In this document: positions 49,401 through 61,519 of the stretch, one piece after another
Numbering within the stretch: position 1 is the first letter of the stretch
Layout of the letters: each line of letters begins with the position of its first letter
Assembly: GCF_010015445.1 (NCBI RefSeq)
Contig: NC_053114.1
Coordinates: 20,862,224 to 20,926,223 of the forward strand
From: Perca fluviatilis
Taxonomy: Eukaryota > Chordata > Actinopteri > Perciformes > Percidae
DNA: 64,000 bases
Direction: 5' to 3'
Made by a program: the position numbers and the translations under genes
The notes under the pieces: model-generated
What the model saw: only the letters and a program-made list of their open reading frames with translations
Databases searched by the model: none
What the model was told of the DNA's origin: nothing

Positions 49401-51835
49401 AATCACTGCACTGGTAGTTAGCCATGTCGTTCAAAGGTTATCCCAGTTTTTTTACAGAGAGGCCAACATAACTTGACCCTTTTCAATGTCATGTTGTTCA
49501 TCTGTCGTAGCATCTGTTTGTGAGCTAAACGCCAGCGAGAGAAACAAGCATTAGGAAGACTGGTTGATTATCTGCCCTCTATCTCCCTCCTGCTACGTTT
49601 TGTTTACATGGTGGATTTATGATAAAGTGACCTCTATGATAATCAATAGGGACAGGAACAGGTCACACAAGACAGTGTAAGAAGGCATGTGGTAACCATG
49701 AGCATACATTTCTCCTCTTTCATCTCTTCCTTTACATCTGTCTCAGTCTGGTTTAGTCTTTTTGCATGAGTGCCTGTATCACAAATCCCATTCCCTGCTA
49801 AAGCGGACATCAGTTGGCAGTTTATCTAACTCCACGGTCCTCCTTTATCACAACAGACCTCCAGCTGTCATAGTAGACATCCATCCAGCCATCACACTGA
49901 GGGGAGAAGAGGTTGAGTCCAACAGAGCTGCTCGGGTTCCTCTCTGACTCAAGCCCTCCTAGGAAGAAGGCAGCTAGAGCAAAGGGAGCTTTTCATCTCT
50001 CCTGTGGCTCAGTGTGCAAAGCTAGTTATTATCAGTAGGAGGAGGTGAAGGAGCACCTTATGAGGCAACAAGGTGCCGAATGAATGCATCTCTTTCTTCC
50101 TTTCATTCTTAGGTCTTTTTCCTTGTACCTATACGCTACGGTGTTTCTCCCTCACTGCGCTTCTTTCACCTTTCCTATCACCATGCCTCCCTCTCTGTTC
50201 CTATTCCACACAGCTGACACCAACACAGGTAATTCTGACTAATGTGACAAATGAACTCTTCTAATCTCAAAAAAGCGGCTGTTGCGTTCTCCTGTGCATT
50301 CATCTGTGTTAAATCAAAGGTTTTATGCAAATACAGGTTTTTACAGGGTCTTACTTTTCATCCAAATAAGCAGTTATATCAGGTTGTAAGCTGGACAGCT
50401 TTGAACTTACTATGTAAACAAGTGTCAGGCTTCATGCTGAAATGCAAACCTCCCCAACATTCACCTGTCAAAAGCAGACTTTTTTTTAAAATTACACCTT
50501 TTCTAGTGAAGCAACATCGCCTGCAGAGAGGTTTAATTTTAATCAGGTGTGTCTGGTGAGTGATTCACCTGCTCTGCTATTTGAGACTCCTGTGACCTTA
50601 AAGAGCTTAGCACAACATCATCACTTCCACCGTACAGCCTTACTGTATATGCAAAGCTTTACGCTGTCAGCTGTGCAAACTAGATAAATAATGTCAGTAA
50701 ACGCTGCAATTCCACAAGTAAAGACGTCTGATTTGGAGGTCTGTGCAGTCTGGTCAATCATATTCCAACATTTATCTCAGAATAAGCTTCACACACCCAA
50801 TTTTTTTATTTCTCCAGCTTGTGGGGAAGTACATTACTGTGTTTGGCATGGCAGTAAAGGCGTTTAAACATTAACAATACATCAGAATATATAGGGCTTG
50901 TCAGGTTGTATGTTGTGTACGGCTGGGAAGCGCATTGCCAAAGCGCAGCTGTCTTGTAAGTGAGGGTGGGTTCAGTGCAGCAGAAAGACAAAGCTTCACC
51001 CTGCAGTATTCATGAACAATTTTTAGAGGGGTGGTTCTGAGTGCTCTCCTTTGTACTCGCCAGTCTACATATCCTGACCCACATAACCTGTGTGACAACA
51101 AGCAGTCGTCTGTTGAGTGCTGTCTGCTCTCCAAGGGAAAGTCTTGTTTTCCTCACAGCACCTTGCACTCGGTTTAATGTGTCAAACAATTGATTCATTA
51201 GATTACAGGTGCACAGTGGAAGTTCCAACTCATGGTGATTCACCCAAATCACAAATAAACATTTTCCAAGCTTTTCCAAGTGGTATCTAGCCATGCAGAT
51301 AGTTATGGTTGTACTTGCCAAGGTTTTGAGAGTCTGCCAGTGAGAATTATGCTGCCACCCCAATAAAATTGTATTGTGCGCAAAGAATTGTAAAATTTAA
51401 ACATCTGCATGCCTTTCCAAACAGCATATTTTTCTTAATAGCAGGGATGGTGTCTGGCATTTCTTTTTAATTTTTTTAATTTATATTTTTTAATGCTTTT
51501 TATATTTTAAAGGATACTACTAACTAAGACAGTGCACGTTTTGCCAAATCGTTCCTCTTTTAGAATATTCTGTCTGTAAAAAGAAATCAATAGACTGCAT
51601 TTTGTGATTACACTATTTCAAACATGAAAAAGGAATCTGTTCACCCCACGACCAACTACCATGGAACATGTGAGTGTGGTCCACTGGGCTATAACAGAAG
51701 GAGTAATGGCATCAGTGTCTCTTGATCCAAAACATACTTCAGACTGAATTTAGGTCAACACATTTTGATAAGTAAAATTCTGGGGAGACCAAATATGTTT
51801 TTTATATATTTCCTTAAGATTGTTGGATATCAATA
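46401..51835. other. Anonymous non-coding sequence with one small repeat scrap
   Basis: No gene is supported. At 48193-48250 the string AGCAAGGCACC...GTTCCAGGAGAACTGCATA looks like a scrap of the fish SINE-type repeat also seen at 43729-43993. The 117-codon minus-strand frame at 51010-51363 has no recognised domain. Confidence 0.5.
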
Positions 51836-51899
51836 ATATTTGAGCCTATTATATTATGTGTGAGCATATGCTCACACATAATATAATAGGCTCAAATAT
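51836..51899. repeat. Perfect 64-bp palindrome with no spacer
   Basis: The 32-bp left arm (51836-51867) is followed immediately by its exact reverse complement (51868-51899), with the centre GAGCAT|ATGCTC. The symmetry ends abruptly on both sides. ATATCAATA occurs on both flanks in direct orientation, left at 51828-51835 and right at 51897-51904, overlapping the arm edge. Confidence 0.95.
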
Positions 51900-51904
51900 C
51901 AATA

Positions 51905-53005
51905 CTTGTGAGATTGTGTCATACAATGATATAATAATGTCAGCCAAAGCCCTCATCACAGTGAAAGTCAATCTAAAGAGCTTTACAAATACATACACCA
52001 TACACCAATTTTGCATACCCAAATAGAGCCTAAAATAGAGCATTTAGACATACAATTAAGCCAAAGTATGGTTATTTTATGAATATATATTCACTATCTC
52101 CTCTATTTGACATTTTGCAGGCATGGGGTGGTTCTTCATATGACCCTGCCAGTCATCAGTGGGCATCAGTTTGTGCCCCAGTGGTCCTGAATGATGCCAT
52201 CAGGAATGGATGTGGTCTAGATACCACACAGGCCTCTCAATACCATGCCAGATGCAGCTTTGCCACCCATGGCACCATCTCAACCTTTTGAAATTTAACG
52301 GTTCATGTACGTCAGGGCTGAACCATCTGGCCCTCCAAAGAGGTTTTGCATGTAAAAATGACTTTGGAGGTGATGAAATGGACAACCTGATGAGTGCAAA
52401 ATATGCATTTGTTTGTTGATTTTAATGTGATGACCTTTGATCAGTGGTTTGTTCTGTGCTTGTTCATCCAAACCACCCACCAGAACTTCCCAGATATTTT
52501 GGGGCAGAATACTAATGTCACAATACAGTTTATTTTAAGCATTTCCAGTCTCTCCTTTTTGAATGAACGTACATCCCAGTTCTTTGGGAATATGTTTGTT
52601 ATGTGCAAATATTGACATGAAATATGAATATGTCTCTTTAGCCCATGTGGGCTGGACAACTTTGGTGCATAAAGCTGGTGCGAAGTGAATCAATTATTTT
52701 ATTAATAGCTTAATCTATTGAGAAGTCAGTTGATCAATGCATTGATAAATTAATCAAATAAGAGCTACACATGCTTTTTAGAAACAAAATAAGCCATTTG
52801 ACATGACTGATTTTCCTGCGGTCATATCCTTTGATGTACAATGTGACACCTTTATTGTAAACTGGTGTCAGGCACACTGTGTCACACCGACAGCAGATCT
52901 TAGACAGCACTGTCACTGTCCTTATGCCACTCAACTGACACTTGAAAACAGGGTGTTCAGATGTGCACTGGGCTGTCATCTGAGTTGTAACACTAGCCCA
53001 GATGC

Positions 53006-53041
<36 letters not shown>

Positions 53042-54410
53042 TACACACACACAGTTACACACTCACGTCACTTGCTGTGATAGTCTGGGTGGGCCAGGGG
53101 AAGAGACAGACAGAGAGAGGCAGAAAAAATAGCAGTATATCTAAAGGGGGAAATATTAGAAGGGCATCTCTTATGTTTTCCATTAAGGTAGCAGAGATGT
53201 GATGGCAGGAATGTTGGACCAGATAAGAACAGAAAGAGACATAAGTGGAAATGGAACGCTTTTTTTCCACTGGATAACCTAAGGCTGGCATGATTTCACG
53301 GTGACTCCAGACAGTCATATTGCAGTAGTGCTTCAGTGATAGGTTAGATTTCTATATAAAGTTGCATTACTGCTCCATATAGAACACATGCAAAACATAA
53401 TAAGCAGTATATTCTAATGTAATATATTTAGTACAGATTTGTGAAGTGACACCTCAAATGGAGAAAGACAGACAGCAGCTTGTACCATTGTTGAGCCAAA
53501 TTGAGAATCCTTAAAGATAATTTTCCTTGCAGCTGCTTTAGTAAATGTCAGATAGCATTCAAACAAATCAAACACCCAAACCAGGGAGTCTTTGTGTTAT
53601 GTGGCACACATCTCTGGGGAGTGCCTGTTATTTACACCCTCTCATCCTGACTAGGTTGGTGCTGTGCGGATGCATCACATTCTCACTTTGTTGTGGATCA
53701 GCATTAGACTGCTTTAACTGTCAGCCGCAGCCCTTTAAATCCCTCAAGGCCCATTCTATTTGCACTAGCCATTAGCTGAGGAAAAGGCCTCTGTATGTCG
53801 CCCAGCTTATTTAGCAACTCTTTGTTTGTTATTCCCTTGCTGATTCCATTTGATCGTTTCATTCCTAACTCCTCATTGATGCGGACTGTGTATTACTTTT
53901 TTGCTAGCGTTTCAGTGTATAAGTTTGGGGAATGGTTGGGAGTGTGGGTGGGGGTTCAAAGCTCTAAAGGATGGTCTAATCACATGCAGGCATGCTGTCA
54001 GAGCCTTTAATCGCCTTTGTCGGCCTTGTCTCCGAGTTCAGAGAGGGGCCGTGACACCCACTGCTGTGTTCATACTGGAGATACATAAACTTTGAAAACA
54101 AAGAGAGGAAGGCAAAGGCGCAAGGCTTTGATCCGACCAAAAGCTGCCAGTTGCCATTGCTGTACATTCTATGCCCTACAAAAGTTTGGTCTGACCAAGA
54201 CTGAGTCATTGAAAAGGCACCAACAGACAAATGTGAGATTTTCATTGTGGTCAACTGACTCTCAAGACCGAAGTATTCAGCCATCAAAGTGAAGTATTAT
54301 TCTGTTAGAAGCATTCTTCCTTCAAGTAGACTCTGTGTGAGCCGTATATATTGACTACAGTTGAAAACAAAATTTACCTTAAAATTTTTTAACACCAACC
54401 AAAACCCCCA

Positions 54411-54411
<1 letters not shown>
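51905..54411. other. Anonymous non-coding sequence
   Basis: No gene is supported. An AC microsatellite lies at about 53009-53040. The plus-strand frame at 52079-52291 is short and unrecognised, although it follows a TTTTGCAG that could mimic a splice acceptor. Confidence 0.5.

Positions 54412-54453
<42 letters not shown>
54412..54453. repeat. Poly(A) run, about 42 nt
   Basis: A long A homopolymer preceded by AACACCAACCAAAACCCCCAC. No retroelement body is recognised beside it. Confidence 0.95.
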
Positions 54454-54455
<2 letters not shown>

Positions 54456-54539
54456 TTGATTTTAATAACAATGGTAGCTTTTCTTAGAAAAACATGTACT
54501 TGTTGGGTAGCATAATAGAAATAATCAACAAATGTATTA

Positions 54540-54839
54540 ATCCATGATAGAATATATCCTTGTCTAATGCTGTTCTCTACCTCACTGGACACAACCTGTC
54601 TGGCGACAGCAGCGCTAATGATGAGAAATATCAGACAGACAGAATTCCTGGCGCTGAATCACATAATTGCTTGGAAATGTCATTTATGTTTTTTATTTTA
54701 ACAAAGAGAGTCAATATGGCAGATAAAGAGCACAAGCTATTAAGGTAAATTCAATTATCTGCCCCTCTAATTTATTTTTCGTATCATGAGATTTATCATG
54801 CTGCAAAGGAATTGGTGAGTGTGGGGGTGCATGTCTGTA

Positions 54840-54840
<1 letters not shown>
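54540..54840. promoter_or_regulatory. Candidate conserved non-coding element
   Basis: This repeat-free stretch has many homeodomain-like cores (CATAATTGCTTGG, TCAATTATCTG, CTCTAATTTATTTTTC) and a balanced, complex sequence quite unlike the neighbouring simple repeats. It lies 3' of a neuronal developmental gene. The call is impressionistic; conservation cannot be seen from one genome. Confidence 0.25.

Positions 54841-54875
<35 letters not shown>
54841..54875. repeat. (GT)n microsatellite
   Basis: About 17 GT units immediately right of the candidate conserved element. Confidence 0.95.
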
Positions 54876-54876
<1 letters not shown>

Positions 54877-56706
54877 CACATTTCTACATGCATAGGCCTA
54901 GTTATATGAGTGGAATTTAACTCAACACTGTACATGTTCTGTTTATTGGATTGCATTGATGTCAGACCGTATAATGATGCTTTTATAAAGGAGATTATGT
55001 CATGCAAAGTTTCCTAACTCTGCTTTTAGCCCTAACCTCAACATGCCTTTCAAAGCTCAAACTTCCGCAAGCTTTCCTTTTCGCATAATGTTTAAATATA
55101 GAGTAGACAAAATAGGTAACTCAGGATATATCCCTAAGAACATTGCCAAAATGACATTGTGGTATAGCTCAGTTAATGATGGCATAGCTAATTGATATTA
55201 GAGCAATGGATCAATGCTGCAGCTCTGCCAAAGGAGAACAGCTTCAATAGTAAGACGTTTGTCCCCAAGGTCATATTCAGTTACTGTAATATTGACCTTC
55301 CTGTTCCCTCCTGACATTCTGTCTAAATCACATCCTGTCATTATTGTACAGCCATTTAGGTATCTGTCTTCTCTTTCATCCAATACATCCTCTCTGAGAT
55401 GGCCTTTGTGGCAAATTATCAAAGTCTAACAATAAAATCACTTGATTATTTAAATAACTGATCAATTATGTTTGGAAACAAATAGAAATTCTCATTTTGC
55501 CTACAGATTTACAAATTATAATAATGCAGGTGTTCAACATGGTTTTTGGTGTCTTGCTTTCAATTAACATTTGTTTATGTGAACAGATATATAAAAAAAA
55601 AAAAGACATTTCCAAGCATTTATATTAGGGAACTGTTGTATTCGGCAATGAACCAGCTAATGCATATATAAATAAGATAAAATATATGACTAATTCCCTG
55701 GAACATCTGAGGAAGTAACCTCAGCTTTACAACAGAAAGAAACTCAGAGACTGTGTCCTATTTGACTAGAAACACCGCATGTGAAAAATTGACCAGTAAC
55801 AGGGAACAAAATAGGTGAATATAACTGGTTAAAAAGTACAGGTGGCCTTTAGCGAAAGGTCCTCTTAGCTCTTGACTGTCTTACACACTAGACATTTGAT
55901 ATTTATGAATTGATTCAGTACTGTCAGTCACTCCTGCACTTTGCCAGGGGCACTAATCCATGTGATGGAATTCACGTCTACTTCATATTAAGTTTTCCGT
56001 GTTGCTTATTGACCTTTTCATCTAGCATATTCCCTCACTGATGTGAGCTGGCTCCTTCACACAAGCTGTCTAAAGCCATTATTTTTTGCTGCTTACTATT
56101 CTGCTTCCGGTAGGAAACACTTGAACAGTTAACACACTGCTTCTGTTCGAGATGACTGCAGAAGGGTTTGAATGTGAAAGGGAACCGGCAGTCTACGGTG
56201 TTGGGTGCAGTCACACCTTTCTTGAATGTTAATCACTGTGTTTGTGTCTTCATTTTGTACCAGTGCTCAATGTATTTTTGTAATAAAAATTGAGAAATGT
56301 CATGAAAAGCAATACAATAACAGTTTCCAATTGATACAGGCTTAAAGGATGGCTCCCTTTCAATAGAGTCTGAATGAACATTTACATAGAGTGTCACAAA
56401 AGCTCTTATCACCATGGAACATTCATAGTGGCATGCATTGTTATTTAAGTGTGTGACGTTGTTTGCCATGATTGCATGTGCCATCACTTCTTCTTCTGTT
56501 TGATGAAAAGTGATTCTCTTAAACACCCACTCAGGCACCGTGGCTATAGATACCTACTGTGTTGGTGGTGGTGGTGGGGGGGGGTGGCATCAAATCAAAG
56601 ATGTCACGCATGACTGTTCCTGTTGTGAAACAATACAAACATTCATATTTCCAACCACGGCGTCTCTCATGTCGATTTTATGCAACCATACACGCACACA
56701 GTCTCC

Positions 56707-56712
<6 letters not shown>
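54876..56712. other. Repeat-poor non-coding sequence
   Basis: No gene or transposon is recognised. The segment 55190-55440 is complex and repeat-free and might be regulatory. A GGT/G-rich run lies at 56562-56587. Confidence 0.45.

Positions 56713-56768
<56 letters not shown>
56713..56768. repeat. (AC)n microsatellite
   Basis: About 28 AC units. The poly-His/Thr frames through it are artefacts of the repeat. Confidence 0.97.
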
Positions 56769-56771
<3 letters not shown>

Positions 56772-58500
56772 TTTCATATTGCCTACCTTCTCGAACACTG
56801 CCACAAATGAAAGGAGAACCCTTGTCCTTTAACTAGAATATGATGAATACCTTCTCTTCTTTGTGTTGAAAGGATATTCTCTCCATTTGCCCTTTAAGCC
56901 AGCTCAATACGGAACAGTACTTGATTAAATCCCATTAGCACAGTTATTTGAATCAAGGACCTTGATTCAAATGTAGAAATATAATTTTACTATGTAGTGT
57001 TACTCTGAAATCTCTAACTCAATTTGCCTGTGACTAAACAACTAAATGAATAGTGGACTAATGTATCCACCAGAACTGTATGATAATTGTCTTCCTTCCT
57101 ATATGCATGCATCATTTGCTGATTGATGCATGTTGTCAGTGTGTCAAGTATTATCAGACATAAAAATCAACTTCTTTATTATGTTCAGGTTGTGTTTGGT
57201 CCCATTATGCATCTTTATGACAGTCAACCATACTATTCATATTTCCCACTTTGTAACAGTTTAAAGTTGTGTGATCTGTAAAGTTCTGAGAGACTATGAT
57301 TAAAGGTGATTGACACACACAAAAAGACGGACCACTTGGCCAAATGAGACTGCGCAGCATGAAGTAGCTCCAGTCCTAGAAATGGTGTTTTTAAAGGAGT
57401 ACCTCTGCTATCTTTTTAATTAATATCTGCCTTGAGGCGACTAGTTAGATACAAACAGAAAATAGCTTTGCTGCATACCAATGGCCTGCAAATCCAGTAT
57501 GGAGTAAAATATTCCCTCTGTGGTCAAAATGAAAATTAATTTGATCGAGTCCCATTCAAATAATGAATAATTCCACAAATAATTGATCTTGATGTATTTA
57601 AAGATCTTTTTTTTATTACCATCCCAGTTGATTCTGAAAATCCAAGTGTATTAAGATGGATCTTCAAACACGACAGACGTTAAGTTTGAAGACAGTTTTT
57701 CCTAATACTGAATCTCTTCACAAGCATTAAAAAATATCAAATGGTAGATTGTGGAAATAATTTGTGTAATTAGGATGTGATAGTCCTGAATGAGCATTTA
57801 GAATGACTGCAGTCTGGAAAATGACTAATAACTTAAATCCTTAGACAGCAGTATGCCGATTGATGCGTGGAATCACAAGAGCATAAAACCATATGTACTT
57901 CTGCAATTAAACAGTGATGATGGAAGAGTTTCCTGAGATAAATGTGATGGTGTATCATTAGCTTCCATGGTCTGTCATTTTGTTTTGGAAAACACTGAAA
58001 AAGGACATTAAAAACCCATTCCAAAGCACTAATACTTTAAGCACCAGTCAGCTCCCAAAAGTTTGTTCACCATTCTTATTGGGGGAACTAAACACCACAA
58101 GGGAGATCACATCTGCCAGTGTATGTGTTCCACCCTTAGCATCTAACACCTAATAGCAATTCATTCTAAATTAAGCAAACCAGATTTCACTGAGTAAATG
58201 GGAAGCGTACAGTACAGTTTATCTCCCTAACCACAGGCCAATGATGAAGAGACTTCAAATTGGCTTCTGAATGTGAATCTAGCTGAAGGGTGGACTGCAA
58301 CATATTTTCTGAGTAGTATTATTACACATAATTTCAAGCAGCAATTTATTTGCCTCTGAGCAATTAAAAGAAAAAGAAAAAAAAACAGCATGAGCAGTAA
58401 TCTTTTGTGTGGCGAAAATGTGAACTTATGACTGAAGAAACATTTGCCAAAGCAACATTTTGTCAGTGTGTGTGTGCTTGGGTACGAGGTGCATGCATTT
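56769..58500. other. Repeat-poor non-coding sequence
   Basis: No gene, RNA gene or transposon is recognised. It is AT-rich with scattered ATTA/TAAT cores. Confidence 0.45.
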
Positions 58501-58509
58501 AAAAACAAA

Positions 58510-58770
58510 GAACACTAATTGAAAAAGCCAATTGTTATCTAATCCAAAGCAAGCTGGCACTGTGAAAATAAACAGTGCAATCCTATTTGACAAGGCAAAA
58601 TTGCGATTTTGAGAGAACAAAAAACAAAACAAAAATCGAGTGCTCGAGGTTATCTCTTGGGAGAAGAGAAATTATGAATAGCCATTCCTTTATCGACTCA
58701 TACAAGGACAAGAGCAAACATTATTAGTAATTGTTTTATTTATTTGATCATTTCATCTTTTTTTTCAGAT
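58510..58770. promoter_or_regulatory. Candidate conserved non-coding element
   Basis: A complex, repeat-free sequence including GAAAAAGCCAATTGTTATC, AACAGTGCAATCCTATTTGA and ATTATGAATAGCCATTCC, with TAATTG/ATTATTAGTAATTG homeodomain-type sites near 58719-58735. It resembles vertebrate developmental enhancers in texture only. Confidence 0.25.
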
Positions 58771-59139
58771 AGATCACAATGAACACAGCCTTTAGACAAT
58801 AGCAGTTGAAATAATCCATACAAATGAATGTCTCTGGTCTTTTCACCAGTTGCCCATTGTAGCGTGGAGCCCTATGCTATCTGTGTGGGCTTAGGGGTGA
58901 GGGGACTACACTGACAAACATTGGGTGCTTGTTTTAACTAACCAAAATGGCATGTTGTCTCTATGTGTGGGAACCAGTGGCTGTCTGAGTCTGTATGCAC
59001 CTGCATCAGTGTGAGTCAGAGACCAGAGGCAGATAGCCACATTCAACAAGTCCCTGTTCTAATCACTTCCTAAAACCAAGTCTCAAGTGGGCAAAAATAA
59101 CCCACTCAATACCTAGATTTGAGTAATGCACTGCCAACA

Positions 59140-59260
59140 GTGTATGATGCCAACAGTGTGTAATTAGACAATAATGAGAGGCCTCGCATTATGCTTAGTC
59201 TCCAATTATGTGTTGACCTCAGCAACAGCTTCTGCTCTATTAAGACAGCATATAGCCTGA
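59140..59260. promoter_or_regulatory. Candidate conserved non-coding element
   Basis: GTAATTAGACAATAATGAGA, GCATTATGCTTAGTC and CCAATTATGTGTTGACCTCA combine homeodomain-like TAATTA/ATTA cores and a TGACCT nuclear-receptor half-site in a short repeat-free stretch, about 3.6 kb beyond the pcdh10 stop codon. Function is inferred. Confidence 0.25.
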
Positions 59261-61519
59261 GAGAGGGACCATGGCTTTAAAGAATACCTTCCATACACTG
59301 CACACAGCTCATTTCCTGCCCACAGTTTGTGAGTGTCCAGACAGTGGCCAGGCCAGGAGAACACCATTCAAGGGGACAGCACTTTTAATGTGCCTGGAGT
59401 GTGACAGTGACTGTTTGTGGCAGCCAAACCGAGCAAAAGACAGAATCCTGGGGTGACCTCTGCACGTTGTTTAAATTAATGCACAAATAAAAAAAGAGAC
59501 CACAGCAGTATCGGTTTTGTGTGAGTTGGAATTTAAATCTTTAGAACACAGGTGACATATATTAAATAAGAAGAAAGGAATTGTTTTGTCAAACAATGAG
59601 GGGCATGAAAGCGAATCAAGCACATGCACACAGACACAGTAGAAAATGCTTGATCCAGCATGAAGACTGAGCACAATGAGATAAAAAGAAAATAAACCAC
59701 GAAGACAAGTGTGGAAGTGTCACATTTGTCTGGGTAGTGTTTTGCCCTCTCTTTCAGCCTTCGCATTAACATTAAGGGACTATGCATTTAGAAAAGCAGT
59801 GTGCTGCTTAAGTGCCTGGGTGCTTGTGTGTGTGTGTGTGTCTAGGTGTGTGCATGCGCGCACGTGTAACAGCATTTTTGTCAGGATCATAGCTGCAGTG
59901 CGCACTTTGAACAGCACATTTTAACTGTGTGTATGATGTGAATGTCACGCTTGTTTGATTTACCTAAGTATTTGAGAGAGATAACGAATAAAATCTCATT
60001 TAAAAATAACCATCAATATTTTCCTCCATCAAATCTTTCAAGCCCTCTCTAAAAACAGCCTCTGCCATCTCCCAGTAAAAGAGCAAGGGTAAACCGAAAC
60101 CAAATATTTTACAGAAGAAAGAGAGGAGAAAAGCTAACAGTTGCTTTGCTCCTTAGAGGCGAAAAAGCAAACAGCTGAAGAGGAGAAAAGTAAGCAAATG
60201 AATCGTGAAATATAAAAAAAGATGGCAAGAAGGCAAAAGATACAGAAAAATGGCAGAATGACAGGAGGATGTCCATACATGTTTCTCGATTAAAAAAAAG
60301 AAACAAGTACAAAAATACCCAAATACTTAGATGTTCCATGTCTGCAGGATAAAATGTGTTATATCTGCTGTCAAAATTCCAACTCAGCTCACAAATGCTT
60401 TAAAGTAAACACAACAGGAGCCATATGAATGCAAGTCACTGTTCCCTCTCATGGCTGCATCTTACATAGATGTGGTGATTGTGGTCATATTTTCCAAAAC
60501 ACATCTAGTCTAATAGCCTACTGATCTGCTTTTTTTACTGTCAGAGTATATTAGAAAAAGCACCTCCCTTATTTCAGAGAGTGGCCGAAATGTGCCAAAA
60601 TTTTCAAAAATAAATGTCTGTATAATTATTTTTTTTAAGAAAGCCTGAATGTGAAGACACTTGGTTATATAAACCATGTACCTAAACAGCTAAGACATCA
60701 AATCCAAAGTAACTTCAGATAGAATTTTAGATGTCAAGTTTCTCTGCAAAGTATGAGAATTCTAACATGTATCGAGAAGGAGTACATACATAAACACAGA
60801 CTGCTGAAAAAGAACCTCTGTTGGTCCTTAATAGAAAATGCACATTCTGGTGGACCAGGGCTTTATAAGCAGTCACAAGCTCCACAGATACAACAAGCTC
60901 TCTGCAGAGACAGTAAGGCAGTTTTATGATCGCCAAGGAAACCACTCCATTTTCCATATGGCAGGTTTCTTTTTTGGAAAGAAAGTTAAAACATAATGAA
61001 CACAAGATACGCATACTAGTTATTGTTAAAGAAAATAGCTGCCCTGTAAAAATCTGCTCAGTAAAAATATTCAAACTGTTTGTGGTTGTTGCTTTTTGTT
61101 GTTGGTTTGATTTGTATTCTAGATCAGCTGGCTCATTAAGCTTTTAACAGTTATTGTATTTGATCCAGCTGGACCTTCGGGTAAAAAGAGGCGACATCTC
61201 AAAAGCACTGAAGCCAGCCTGCAAAGACGCAGAATAGAGAGGAAAAAAACATCAACAAAAACCCAAACTAAAGCAAACTCACAGAGTTCGACAGCTACTA
61301 AGGCAACTTTGCCAAATACAATATAAGCCCATGTATATTGCAACACAACTATATATTAATTTAATAAAATACACAATATAGCTTTTGTACACATAACAAT
61401 TTGGCTCAAATGCACAGAAATTGCAGTAAAATCAATAAAAATATGTCAGTTTGATGTAAACACATCTAAATTGGATACATTTACACATATAATGATATTA
61501 TGTATAGTGATAATGTGAA
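59261..61519. other. Non-coding sequence between the candidate elements and the pcdh10 3'UTR
   Basis: No exon or transposon is recognised. It could belong to an extended pcdh10 3'UTR if the poly(A) signal at 61534 is not the only one used. A short GT repeat sits near 59826-59842. Confidence 0.4.

Noticed and set aside
51010..51363. 117-codon minus-strand open frame, with a second frame (50901-51134) overlapping it
   Set aside because: Composition is unremarkable and no family is recognised. A decayed repeat is possible, but I cannot name one.
52079..52291. Possible exon after TTTTGCAG
   Set aside because: No recognisable protein and no matching partner exon or donor that I can support.
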